Source: CAYLOP01 sp964385305
GTDB lineage: Bacteria > Chloroflexota > Anaerolineae > Anaerolineales > E44-bin32
DNA: 39,256 nt
Reading direction: 5' to 3'
Assembly (NCBI GenBank): GCA_964385305.1
Contig: CAYLOP010000016.1
Span: 1-39,256, forward strand
In this document: one piece after another, positions 1-7,097 of the stretch
How positions within the stretch are numbered: position 1 is the first letter of the stretch
Layout of the letters: the number at the start of each line of letters is the position of its first letter
Notes under the pieces: model-generated
Seen by the model: only the letters and a program-made list of their open reading frames with translations
Told to the model about the DNA's origin: nothing
Database searches by the model: none
Position numbers and translations under genes: made by a program

Positions 1-118
1 GAACCTGTCCGATTTCCTGTTCCAGTTCTTCCAGGGTCATTCCTTTTGGGCTTATCCGGAACGACACCGGACAGGTGTACTTAGCGTGACCGTCGTTTCT
101 ACGGTGGTCATGGTAGGC
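1..118 (-). CDS. Unassigned partial reading frame running off the left edge
   Basis: The minus strand is open from a stop at 119-121 to the window edge and reads like protein (…YTCPVSFRISPKGMTLEEL…). The only ATG is at 38-40, preceded by AAAAGGA with almost no spacing; a GTG lies at 65-67 without a ribosome site. Either a gene starts here and continues left, or this is the edge of a decayed gene whose upstream part is lost. I do not recognise the family from this length. Confidence 0.3.
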
Positions 119-158
119 TCACCTTTCAGTGATCTGCCGATTACTCAGGTGAGCCTAC
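113..158. repeat. 12-bp perfect inverted repeat
   Basis: GTAGGCTCACCT at 113-124 is matched by its exact reverse complement AGGTGAGCCTAC at 147-158, with a 22-nt spacer. A T-rich stretch follows the right arm. It lies between the left-edge frame and the metG promoter, so it could be an operator, a weak terminator, or the trace of a lost element. Confidence 0.6.
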
Positions 159-211
159 TTCTTCTTTCCCTCCTCGGCAATTATGTGACACATCCCAGCC
201 GCGCTTTCCTC

Positions 212-239
212 TTGACACCCCTCACTCTCATTGTAGAAT
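212..239 (+). promoter_or_regulatory. Sigma-70-type promoter of the metG leader
   Basis: A perfect -35 TTGACA (212-217) and a -10 TAGAAT (234-239) are separated by 16 nt. Transcription would start near 246, giving a leader of about 258 nt before metG and placing the structured region at 260-400 just inside the transcript. Confidence 0.7.
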
Positions 240-245
240 ACGAGT

Positions 246-440
246 TACCGAACAAAGTAGGTTGGCTTGAGATGTTTGAGCAGCATAGCACTATCAAACT
301 CATGGTCATGCGTAGGCTGCCGTTGCCGATAGCCCAAGGGTCATCGGCGTGGGCAGGCCGCGCCACCCGGCAATCTCGGGAGAAGTGACCGCAGCCAACC
401 CCGGCAGCCCAATCACCGCCAGCCATCCGCTGGCGGTTTC
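246..440 (+). ncRNA. Structured metG leader RNA, riboswitch-like, class unassigned
   Basis: Hand folding gives a fully nested structure: a closing stem GGTTGGCT 260-267 with AGCCAACC 393-400; GTTTG 274-278 with CAAAC 295-299; GGTCA 304-308 with TGACC 386-390; GGCTGCC 315-321 with 352-359 (one bulge); GCCGAT 325-330 with ATCGGC 343-348; CCCG 366-369 with CGGG 377-380. A second GGTCA (339-343) and GGCGTGG/CCGCGCC (346-352/358-364) give a competing fold. A terminator-like hairpin follows at 416-436. There is no T-box motif (AGGGTGGNACCGCG). The stretch ACCCGGCAA recalls SAM-I/SAM-IV riboswitches, but the rest of those consensus sequences is absent. Position before metG suggests sensing of methionine, SAM or tRNA-Met; that is inference. 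Confidence 0.5.
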
Positions 441-444
441 CTTT
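416..444 (+). terminator. Attenuator-like hairpin upstream of metG
   Basis: CCGCCAGC (416-423) pairs perfectly with GCTGGCGG (429-436) around a 5-nt loop and is followed by TTTCCTTT. It lies 60 nt before the metG start, inside the leader transcript, so it would act as an attenuator rather than a gene-end terminator. Confidence 0.6.
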
Positions 445-503
445 GGAACGGCTTGATATCATCGGGCTGTTGGATATCCCAACCCCCTAAGGGGAGAGGT
501 ATT

Positions 504-2282
504 ATGACGAAAAATATTCATGTTTCTGTCGCCTGGCCTTACGCCAACGGCGATATGCATGTAGGGCACCTGGCGGGTGCCTACTTGCCAGCCGATATCT
601 TCGCCCGCTACAACCGCTTGAAGGGGAACCGAGTCTTGATGGTCTCCGGCTCCGATTCGCACGGCACACCGATCACAATCGAAGCCGACAAACGCGGCTT
701 CACGCCGCGCGAACTCTTCGAGCACTACCACCGCCGTTTCCTGGAGGTCCAGCGTGAGATCGGCATCAGCTACGACCTCTTCACCCATACCGACACGGAG
801 AACCACCACCGCATCGCGCAGGATTTCTTCTGCCGTCTCTACGAGGCGGGTTATTTGATTCTCACGAAACAGCGCCAACTCTACTCGGAGAGTGAGGGGC
901 GATTTCTGCCCGATCGCTACGTGGAAGGCACCTGCCCGATCTGTGGTTATAGCGAAGCACGCGGCGACCAATGCGACAACTGCGGCAACCTGCTCGACGC
1001 CCTTGATCTCATCGAACCCCGCAGCAAGACAGACGGCAGCACGCCCATTGTGCGAGAGACAGAGCAGTTTTTCTTCGATCTGCCTGCCTTCAGCGACCAA
1101 CTGATCCCCTATCTTGAGAAACATGCCGACCATTGGCGTCCCAACGTGATCAACTTTGCCGGTAGCTACATCGAGGGAGGGTTGAAGAGCCGCCCCGTGA
1201 CGCGTGACCTCGTTTGGGGGATCCCCGTTCCCCTCGAGGAATGGAACGACAAACGTCTCTACGTGTGGTTTGAAGCGGTCATGGGCTACTTTACCGCTTC
1301 CGTCGAGTGGGCAGTGAACACTGGACAACCTGAAGCCTGGAAGGACTGGTGGTACAACCCCGAGGCGCGCATATACAACTTCATCGGCAAGGACAACATC
1401 CCCTTCCACACCTTAATCTGGCAGTCTGAGCTGCTCGGCGTTGGTGCCATTTACAACGATGACCCAGCCGCACGCCTCACGCTGCCTTATGACGTACCTG
1501 CCAATGAGTTCATGAACATTGAAGGCGCTCAATTCAGCAAGAGCCGCAACTGGGCTATCTGGCTCCCGGATATCCTCCAGCGCTACGACCCGGACGCCAT
1601 CCGTTTCTATGTCACGGCTGCGATGCCGGAAGCCCGTGACAGCGACTTCTCGTGGTCTGAATTTGTGCGCCGTAACAACGATGAATTGGTCGCAACCTGG
1701 GGCAACCTGGCTAATCGCGTGCTTTCCTTCGCATATAAGCATTGGGAAGGCCGCATACCTGAGCCGTTAACACTGCGCCCGGATGATGAAGCGCTGCTCT
1801 CCGAGATCCATGGAGGCTTCGAGACCGTGGGTGATCTGTTCGAGGCTGTGAAACTGCGGGCGGCTTTGCAGGAATGCTTGCGTTTGGCAAGCGAGGTGAA
1901 TGCTTACCTGGATCACGCACCTTGGTTCGGCGTGGTCAAGGAGGATAAAGAGTCTGCAGCCACCACGGTCTACACCGCGCTGCAGGCCATCGATTGGCTG
2001 AAGGTGCTCCTGGCGCCCATCCTGCCCTTCAGCGCAGAGCGTTTGCACAAGACGCTGGGCTATGAGGGACAGCTCTTTGGCGAGCAGCGGATCGAGACCT
2101 ACCAGGAATCCAACCGCGCCCACGAAGCGCTGATCTACGACCCAACGGGTGCGACAGGGCGCTGGGAACCGAGCAAGCTTGAACCGGGCAAACCCTTCCA
2201 GAAGCCCAAGCCGCTCTACAAAAAACTAGACGAGGATATCATCGAACAGGAGCGTTCCCGCCTCGGAAAACCACAAAGCTAG
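504..2282 (+). CDS. metG: Methionyl-tRNA synthetase
   Basis: Cytosolic class I synthetase that charges tRNA-Met. The 592-aa product has the HIGH motif as HVGH (residues 19-22, after the family PYANG stretch), a four-Cys zinc knuckle CPIC…CDNC near 143-162, a WFEA motif of the active site, and the KMSKS loop as FSKS near 343. An anticodon-binding helical domain follows; the optional C-terminal EMAP/Trbp111 tRNA-binding domain is absent, so this is the short form. The start at 504 is chosen because GGGGAGAGG lies 5 nt upstream and the HIGH motif is then at its normal distance; the frame is open further up only by chance. The gene is preceded by a long structured leader with its own promoter and followed by a terminator. 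Confidence 0.97.
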   Translation: MTKNIHVSVAWPYANGDMHVGHLAGAYLPADIFARYNRLKGNRVLMVSGSDSHGTPITIEADKRGFTPRELFEHYHRRFLEVQREIGISYDLFTHTDTENHHRIAQDFFCRLYEAGYLILTKQRQLYSESEGRFLPDRYVEGTCPICGYSEARGDQCDNCGNLLDALDLIEPRSKTDGSTPIVRETEQFFFDLPAFSDQLIPYLEKHADHWRPNVINFAGSYIEGGLKSRPVTRDLVWGIPVPLEEWNDKRLYVWFEAVMGYFTASVEWAVNTGQPEAWKDWWYNPEARIYNFIGKDNIPFHTLIWQSELLGVGAIYNDDPAARLTLPYDVPANEFMNIEGAQFSKSRNWAIWLPDILQRYDPDAIRFYVTAAMPEARDSDFSWSEFVRRNNDELVATWGNLANRVLSFAYKHWEGRIPEPLTLRPDDEALLSEIHGGFETVGDLFEAVKLRAALQECLRLASEVNAYLDHAPWFGVVKEDKESAATTVYTALQAIDWLKVLLAPILPFSAERLHKTLGYEGQLFGEQRIETYQESNRAHEALIYDPTGATGRWEPSKLEPGKPFQKPKPLYKKLDEDIIEQERSRLGKPQS

Positions 2283-2363
2283 CTTCCCCGCATAGACACG
2301 ATCGCCCTCGAGGGCAAATACATGCGGGTGCCCCTTTGGGGTGTCTCTACAATCCTACTCTCC

Positions 2364-2396
2364 AGAGCCAGCATCCGCTGGCTCTCTTCTCTTTCC
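2364..2396 (+). terminator. Rho-independent terminator of metG
   Basis: AGAGCCAGC (2364-2372) and GCTGGCTCT (2377-2385) form a perfect 9-bp stem with an ATCC loop, followed by the pyrimidine-rich tail CTTCTCTTTCC, about 80 nt after the metG stop. Confidence 0.8.
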
Positions 2397-2422
2397 CACC
2401 ATCTCGCCGGCTGTTCTCCAGA

Positions 2423-3208
2423 TCAACGGCCGCGGAACTGCGGCGGGCGCTTCTCCGCGAACGCTACCAGCCCTTCTTTATGATCCTGCGTCCTGCTGGC
2501 GATTTCCTGGAGATAGGCCTCATAATCCAGCGCATCTTTAAGGAGAGGCTGTATGGCGTGGTTGAAGGCGCGCTTCGTCAGGCCAAAGGCACGCGTCGGT
2601 CCAGCAGCAAGCGAAGTTGCCATCTCAAGGACAACGTCAGTCAAATCATCGTCAGTAACAACACGGCTGACCAAACCGCAACTGAGAGCTTCTCCGGCCG
2701 AAAGCGGCTGGTTGATGAACGCCATTTCCAATGCACGCGACATCCCTACCAGGAGCGGCAGTGAGAGCGATATTCCTGAATCAGCGGTTAGACCTATACC
2801 TGTGAAACCAAAACGAAATTGCGCGCTCTCCGATGCCAATCGTATGTCTGTAGCCAAGGCAATCCCCAGCCCTGCACCAACCGCCGGGCCGTTGATCCCC
2901 CCAATGACCGGCTTCTCAATTTCTCGCAACTGCTGCACCACACGATTGTATGTCCGCCGGAGATGATGGCGGTAGCTCCCAGGATCGCCGTGCTCAGCGA
3001 TCTCACGCACATCATGACCTGTGCTGAAATACCCCTCAGATCCAGTGAGGACAACGCAACGGACAACATCATCCCGCGCGGCATCCCTCAATACATCCCG
3101 CAAAGCCGTCACCATCTCGATTGTGAAAGCGTTGGCGGGCGGTCGATGGAAACGAATCACTTGCACCCCTTCCCGCTGCTCAAGATGCAATGGTTCTACA
3201 TTTGTCAT
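2423..3208 (-). CDS. Enoyl-CoA hydratase/isomerase family protein, PaaG-like
   Basis: Crotonase-fold protein of 261 aa acting on an acyl-CoA. Oxyanion-hole segments are visible in the N-terminal half (SEGYFSTGHD and GGINGPAVGAG). Where hydratases carry the second catalytic Glu, this protein has GLTADSGIS, closer to the SPDSG pattern of PaaG-type isomerases (1,2-epoxyphenylacetyl-CoA isomerase), so isomerisation rather than hydration is likely. The start at 3208 is preferred: AAGG sits 9 nt before it, whereas the ATG three codons upstream overlaps that ribosome site. A canonical hydratase paralog lies at 6292-7065. The exact substrate cannot be read from the sequence. Confidence 0.85.
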   Translation of the reverse strand: MTNVEPLHLEQREGVQVIRFHRPPANAFTIEMVTALRDVLRDAARDDVVRCVVLTGSEGYFSTGHDVREIAEHGDPGSYRHHLRRTYNRVVQQLREIEKPVIGGINGPAVGAGLGIALATDIRLASESAQFRFGFTGIGLTADSGISLSLPLLVGMSRALEMAFINQPLSAGEALSCGLVSRVVTDDDLTDVVLEMATSLAAGPTRAFGLTKRAFNHAIQPLLKDALDYEAYLQEIASRTQDHKEGLVAFAEKRPPQFRGR

Positions 3209-3279
3209 GGCTGACATCCTTGCGGAACACTCAATGGAGAATGAGATGATACGCGTTGTTCCCCCAGGGCGATAAAAGA

Positions 3280-3306
3280 AAAAAGTCGGGCGAGATCTCG
3301 CCCGAC
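3280..3306 (-). terminator. Terminator of the acidic protein gene
   Basis: A perfect 22-nt palindrome GTCGGGCGAGA/TCTCGCCCGAC spans 3285-3306. Read on the minus strand it is followed by TTTTTTCTTTT, a strong intrinsic terminator 8 nt after the stop of the 3314-3727 gene. Confidence 0.9.
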
Positions 3307-3313
3307 GAAAGTG

Positions 3314-3727
3314 CTAGATGGAAAAATTGAAGCCGATGTCGTCAATATCATCGTCCAGGTCATCATCGATTTCATCGTAGAAATCGTCGATATCAAGATC
3401 GATCTCGATCTCGATGTCCTCCTCCTTGTAAGCCACCCAGAGCTGGAGCACATCTCCCTCCTCCAGCTCGGACCATCTGGCGGCAACGATTGGCACTTGC
3501 TGGGTCAGACCATCTTCTAAACGGTACTCCAGACGAATCGGTTGGCCCTCACGCCAAGCACGATAGCACCGTTCCACCAAGGTTGGACCATTGATGCTTC
3601 GCACACGGCACATAGCGACGCGTGTGGGAATGGGTCCTTCTGTCAGACCTAGTAGCCATGAATCTGATACCAACTCAAACGTTGGTGGCGGTCCCTCTAT
3701 AATCGTGATTTTTTCGGGTTCCTTCAT
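3314..3727 (-). CDS. Unknown protein with highly acidic C-terminal tail
   Basis: A 137-aa protein of no family I recognise. The first 100 residues look like a compact alpha/beta domain (…RVAMCRVRSINGPTLVERCYRAW…, then a basic-hydrophobic stretch …RWSELEEGDVLQLWVAYKEED). The last 35 residues are almost only Asp, Glu and Ile and end in FNFSI, giving a strongly negative tail that might bind metal or mimic nucleic acid. The start at 3727 has GAGG 5 nt upstream; an upstream in-frame ATG lies within the operator region and is unlikely to be used. It has its own extended -10 promoter, a palindrome over the transcription start and a dedicated terminator, so it is a self-contained unit and probably regulated. 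Confidence 0.75.
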   Translation of the reverse strand: MKEPEKITIIEGPPPTFELVSDSWLLGLTEGPIPTRVAMCRVRSINGPTLVERCYRAWREGQPIRLEYRLEDGLTQQVPIVAARWSELEEGDVLQLWVAYKEEDIEIEIDLDIDDFYDEIDDDLDDDIDDIGFNFSI

Positions 3728-3737
3728 GGTGTCCTCA

Positions 3738-3774
3738 GTGATCGAGCGCTTGATCACGGGTCAGAATCATACCA
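3738..3774 (-). promoter_or_regulatory. Extended -10 promoter with operator-like palindrome
   Basis: On the minus strand TGGTATGAT (3774-3766) is an extended -10 box. Transcription would start near 3759. Immediately there lies the near-perfect 20-bp palindrome GTGATCAAGCGCTCGATCAC (3757-3738), well placed for a repressor to block initiation or early elongation of the acidic-protein gene. Confidence 0.55.
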
Positions 3775-3777
3775 CGT

Positions 3778-4764
3778 TTAATGCTTCCCGAGATACCCAT
3801 GCACCTGGTACCATGATAGTGCATCTTCCAGAGTTTGGCGCAAGGGGCGCGGAGTCAAACCCAGTTCTCGCTCCGCTTTCGAACAATTATACGCTTGCCA
3901 GGTGCGGATAGCTCGCAGGTGATTCCCCGCTCGGTCCAATGCCGGGATCACCTTGCCCAGCGCGAGCACTAGTTCAACCAACTTCAGTGGAATTTCGATT
4001 CGGGGTGGGCGCACGCCTGCGATCTCCGCCATGAGACTGAGCAAGTTGCGCAAGGTCTCGTTGTGGCCGCCCAGGATATAACGCTCCCCCAGCCTTCCCA
4101 CTTCCGCCGCCCGAATCTGGGCGCCGGCCACCTCGCGAACGTCCACCACATTGATCGACGCTGGGAGCCAACCAATCGCCAGCCCGCGCGCTACCGCGAG
4201 GAGCACACCGCCAAGCGCTTGATGGCGATCTCCCGGTCCAAAGACCGCCGTTGGATTGACGACTACTATGGGTAAGCCATCGAGTGCTGCACGAAGCACT
4301 TCGCTCTCCATCGCGTATTTGCATTCATAATAGGCCGAACGAGCCACAGAACCCGGGATGTAAAGATCCCTTTCATCTGCAAGCCGGTTTTCGTGTACGG
4401 GCGGCATGCCAATGGTGGTCATACTGGATGTATAGATCACGCGCACCACCGCCGCCTGTCGGACGAAATCCAATATGCCGCGCGTTTGCCGCACAGCATG
4501 TGCAACCTGGCCAGGAACATCCCGTGTATGGCTGGGGTAGTAGCCCGCGGCGTGGAATACGAGTTCAACGCCATCGAACGCCGCCGCGAGATTCTCCGGC
4601 TGTTCAATGTCGCCCTCAAACCACCTCACCGGCGCTTCACCCAGGTGACCGGTAGCCCCGGGTCGACGACGCAGGCCGCGCACTTCCCACCCGCGCTCCA
4701 GCGCCGCTCGGGCGATGTGCCCACCGATAAAGCCGGTTGCTCCAAGGACTAACACCCGTTTCAT
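3778..4764 (-). CDS. NAD-dependent epimerase/dehydratase family protein
   Basis: Extended short-chain dehydrogenase of 328 aa. The N-terminus MKRVLVLGATGFIGGHIA carries the GxxGxxG dinucleotide-binding motif at residues 8-14. The catalytic region shows YTSSMTTIG (Ser) and a YxxxK motif as YYECK near residue 147. The C-terminal half resembles dihydroflavonol-4-reductase and hopanoid-associated sugar epimerase (HpnA) relatives. It probably oxidoreduces or epimerises a nucleotide sugar or isoprenoid-linked sugar. The start is the first ATG of the frame; the neighbouring acidic-protein gene has a separate promoter, so they need not be an operon. Confidence 0.85.
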   Translation of the reverse strand: MKRVLVLGATGFIGGHIARAALERGWEVRGLRRRPGATGHLGEAPVRWFEGDIEQPENLAAAFDGVELVFHAAGYYPSHTRDVPGQVAHAVRQTRGILDFVRQAAVVRVIYTSSMTTIGMPPVHENRLADERDLYIPGSVARSAYYECKYAMESEVLRAALDGLPIVVVNPTAVFGPGDRHQALGGVLLAVARGLAIGWLPASINVVDVREVAGAQIRAAEVGRLGERYILGGHNETLRNLLSLMAEIAGVRPPRIEIPLKLVELVLALGKVIPALDRAGNHLRAIRTWQAYNCSKAERELGLTPRPLRQTLEDALSWYQVHGYLGKH

Positions 4765-4893
4765 ATCATCAAGTTCCCAACGTGTCTCCGTTCATTTCAT
4801 ACTCGCGTTCTTCCTCACAATGATCTCTTGTTTATACGATGGGTGAGCCTTCTCCGCAACGCCATTGCGGAGTTCTTCTCATCGCCCTTTACG

Positions 4894-5321
4894 GACTGTA
4901 AGAACGCGGCCGCCCCTCCCTGTCCTTCCCGCAGTTTGCGTCCGATGACCCACGTCTCGCAGCCGCGTTCGATCCGCCCAACCCACGCGTCCATTTCGCC
5001 CTTGTGTGCGGTGCTATGTCCTGCCCGCCGATCGAGTTCTACGAGAGGGGCCATCTTGATGCGCAGCTCAACCTCGCAGCCTCGGCTTCTATCAATGGTG
5101 GGGGTATTCGCTTCGAACCAGCCTCCAACACCCTTTGGTTCTCCCAGATCTTTCGCTGGTACCAGAACGTTTTTAGGGGTCGAACGGGCGTGCATGAGGT
5201 TGTTCATCGCAGTCTTACGGATCTTGAAGCTAAAACCGTCCTTCAGGCGGAAAGCGCGCGCATTCGGTATATGCCCTACGATTGGATCATCAACACGGTA
5301 ACTTGGTTAATGCCCTGGTAA
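4894..5321 (+). pseudogene. DUF547 protein remnant, frameshifted and lacking its N-terminus
   Basis: Frame-by-frame reading recovers the family core: FASDDPRL, then PRVHFALVCGAMSCPP, LDAQLNLAA, INGGG, IFRWY and the C-terminal RIRYMPYDW, ending at a TAA at 5319-5321. These match the DUF547 pattern (DPRIHFALVCGA-SCPP … YLPYDWSLN) closely. Upstream, the same frame stops at a TAA near 4898, while a plausible continuation (KNAAAP) is in another frame, and no start or N-terminal half can be found before 4894. I read this as a decayed gene of which only the C-terminal part survives. A sequencing frameshift would explain the frame break but not the missing N-terminus. Confidence 0.75.
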
Positions 5322-5398
5322 TAGACGCGGAGTGATGGCGGAGTACGCATCCGGCCTTCATATCAAATTCTTCCAATGCTATGAAACAACAGGTAGGG

Positions 5399-6199
5399 CT
5401 ACGAATCCAAACGCACTGAGGCACGCGTTGCGGCACACCGTGGACATCCAAGTCGATCACAGAGCAGCGCGCGCGGATCCTCATGGATCCAACCCACGGC
5501 GATGTTCACCATATCCCTCAGCGGGATTGCCTCAATCGTGCTGGGCCCCACTTTTACCCGTCGCACCACCGCCTCCAAACGTGGTGCAATTGCCTGAAAT
5601 CCGTCAGGACAACCTGGAAAACCCGGACACGCCACTACACCCTCAGGCGTCAGTGCCCAACGGGTGAATTGCGCCCGGCCCGCGGTCTTCTCGGCATGAT
5701 GCAGGCTGACATTGGCAGTGTGATCCACACCGAGTAACAGCACATCGCCGTCAAAGTCCGCCATCCATGCGACAGGTGCAAAGGGGTCTTCGATGGACTG
5801 TGAGTCAAGCGCTTCATCGACGTTCAGACCCGCGAAGGATAGAATGGGATGCGAGCTGCGCCGGGCTTCCGGCTGGCACCGAATAATCTCCGCGACCTCA
5901 CTCATATCTGGGTCTGCGGGCAAGTCGGGCGTGAAAAACGCTGCGTCGCTGTTTAATCCCAATGCCTCACCATAGTTCATGGCATTGTCCGGCGGCCCTA
6001 CTGCTGGAGTAACCATTGTTCGGGTTGTGAACGTCGGTGTGAGCACAATCTCGATTGTAGAGAGTAACGCCCCTACGATCGAATTTGCCCCACCCGCCAC
6101 AGGCTCAAAAGCTTGTGGCGATGCATGGACGATGACCCGACTGTGCAAGCCCAAATCGAGCTCACGGAACGCCGCCTTGAAATCACGATAGGTAAGCAT
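5399..6199 (-). CDS. AAC(3)-family N-acetyltransferase
   Basis: A 266-aa member of the antibiotic_NAT family, whose known members acetylate the 3-amino group of aminoglycosides with acetyl-CoA. Visible family landmarks are LTPTFTT near residue 55, DMSEVAEIIR followed by RRSSHP in the middle, and LLLGV…SLHHAE near 155-170. The C-terminus ends with a small Cys-containing extension (CDRLGCPRC), unusual in characterised resistance enzymes. Many environmental members of this family are chromosomal and have no proven resistance role, so the substrate is open. It follows the crotonase gene on the same strand after a 92-nt gap. Confidence 0.85.
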   Translation of the reverse strand: MLTYRDFKAAFRELDLGLHSRVIVHASPQAFEPVAGGANSIVGALLSTIEIVLTPTFTTRTMVTPAVGPPDNAMNYGEALGLNSDAAFFTPDLPADPDMSEVAEIIRCQPEARRSSHPILSFAGLNVDEALDSQSIEDPFAPVAWMADFDGDVLLLGVDHTANVSLHHAEKTAGRAQFTRWALTPEGVVACPGFPGCPDGFQAIAPRLEAVVRRVKVGPSTIEAIPLRDMVNIAVGWIHEDPRALLCDRLGCPRCAATRASVRLDS

Positions 6200-6291
6200 G
6201 GTCTCTCACTCGATCGATGAGGAACGCTGCGACAACGCGCCGCACAATGAAATTGGAGAAAAGAATCGCTTCCCTTTCGCTGAGATCAATG

Positions 6292-7065
6292 TTATTTACC
6301 TTCCCATGAGGGGTCCCGTTTTTCAATGAAAGCATGCATCCCTTCCTTTTGATCCGCTGAACTGAAGAGAAAGTAGAACGCGCGTCGCTCGTCCAAAAGT
6401 CCCTCAGCCAAGAAGGATTCAAAAGACTGATTCACCATCTCCTTGCCCATGCGGATTGCAAGAGGCGCACGCGATGCGATCTCCTTCGCGAGCCCCAAGG
6501 CTTCTTCCAGGTAGACTTCAACCGGCACAACACGATTCACCAGGCCAAATTGGTAGGCTTCTTCTGCGGTGAGCGTGCGGTTATTGAGCACCATCTCCAT
6601 AGCAATGGCCTTGCCCACAGCCTTTGTGAGTCTTTGCGTGCCACCCGCACCCGGGATCACACCAAGCTCGATCTCGGGTTGTCCAAATTTAGCAGATTCG
6701 GAGGCGATGATCATGTCGCAAGACATCGCCAACTCATTGCCACCCCCAAGGCACCACCCCGAAACCGCTGCGATGATCGGCTTTTTGATTTTGCGAACGC
6801 TGTCCCATCGCCCGATTGGCGCGGTCAGGAGCATGTCGACTGCTGTTGCGCCCACCATCTCCTTGATGTCCGCACCGGCAGCAAAAGCGCGGTCGCTGCC
6901 CGTGATCACGATGGCACCGATGCCATCATCAGCGTCAAAGGCCTCCAAGGCTTGCGCAAGTTCCTCCATGATCGTGCTGTTGAGCGTATTGAGCGCGTTG
7001 GGACGGTTGAGGCGGATCAGACCAACGCGATCATGAATCTCGACCTCAATTGCGGTGTACGTCAT
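6292..7065 (-). CDS. Enoyl-CoA hydratase (crotonase)
   Basis: A 257-aa hydratase that adds water to trans-2-enoyl-CoA in fatty-acid or amino-acid catabolism. It has the AFAAGADIKEM oxyanion segment, SGWCLGGGNELAMSCD, and both catalytic Glu positions (GGGNE and PEIELGVIPGAGG). It is therefore a standard enoyl- or crotonyl-CoA hydratase, unlike the paralog at 2423-3208. The start is fixed by GGGAGG 6 nt upstream of the ATG. The AAC(3)-family gene follows on the same strand. Confidence 0.93.
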   Translation of the reverse strand: MTYTAIEVEIHDRVGLIRLNRPNALNTLNSTIMEELAQALEAFDADDGIGAIVITGSDRAFAAGADIKEMVGATAVDMLLTAPIGRWDSVRKIKKPIIAAVSGWCLGGGNELAMSCDMIIASESAKFGQPEIELGVIPGAGGTQRLTKAVGKAIAMEMVLNNRTLTAEEAYQFGLVNRVVPVEVYLEEALGLAKEIASRAPLAIRMGKEMVNQSFESFLAEGLLDERRAFYFLFSSADQKEGMHAFIEKRDPSWEGK

Positions 7066-7097
7066 TTATGCCTCCCATGCGGTTTTTTCTGGTTTTC

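Noticed and set aside
246..440. metG leader as a T-box
   Set aside because: The AGGGTGGNACCGCG antiterminator sequence is absent, unlike the clear case upstream of pheS.
246..440. metG leader as a SAM-I or SAM-IV riboswitch
   Set aside because: Only ACCCGGCAA matches; the flanking conserved positions and stem layout do not.
181..462. Minus-strand 93-codon frame and overlapping plus-strand frame across the metG leader
   Set aside because: No ribosome site and unlikely composition; the region is better explained as promoter, structured leader RNA and hairpin.
459..1409. Minus-strand frame of 316 codons over metG
   Set aside because: Antisense shadow; metG motifs are decisive.
4815..5207. Minus-strand 130-codon frame
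   Set aside because: It is the antisense of the DUF547 remnant and has no homology-like features or ribosome site.
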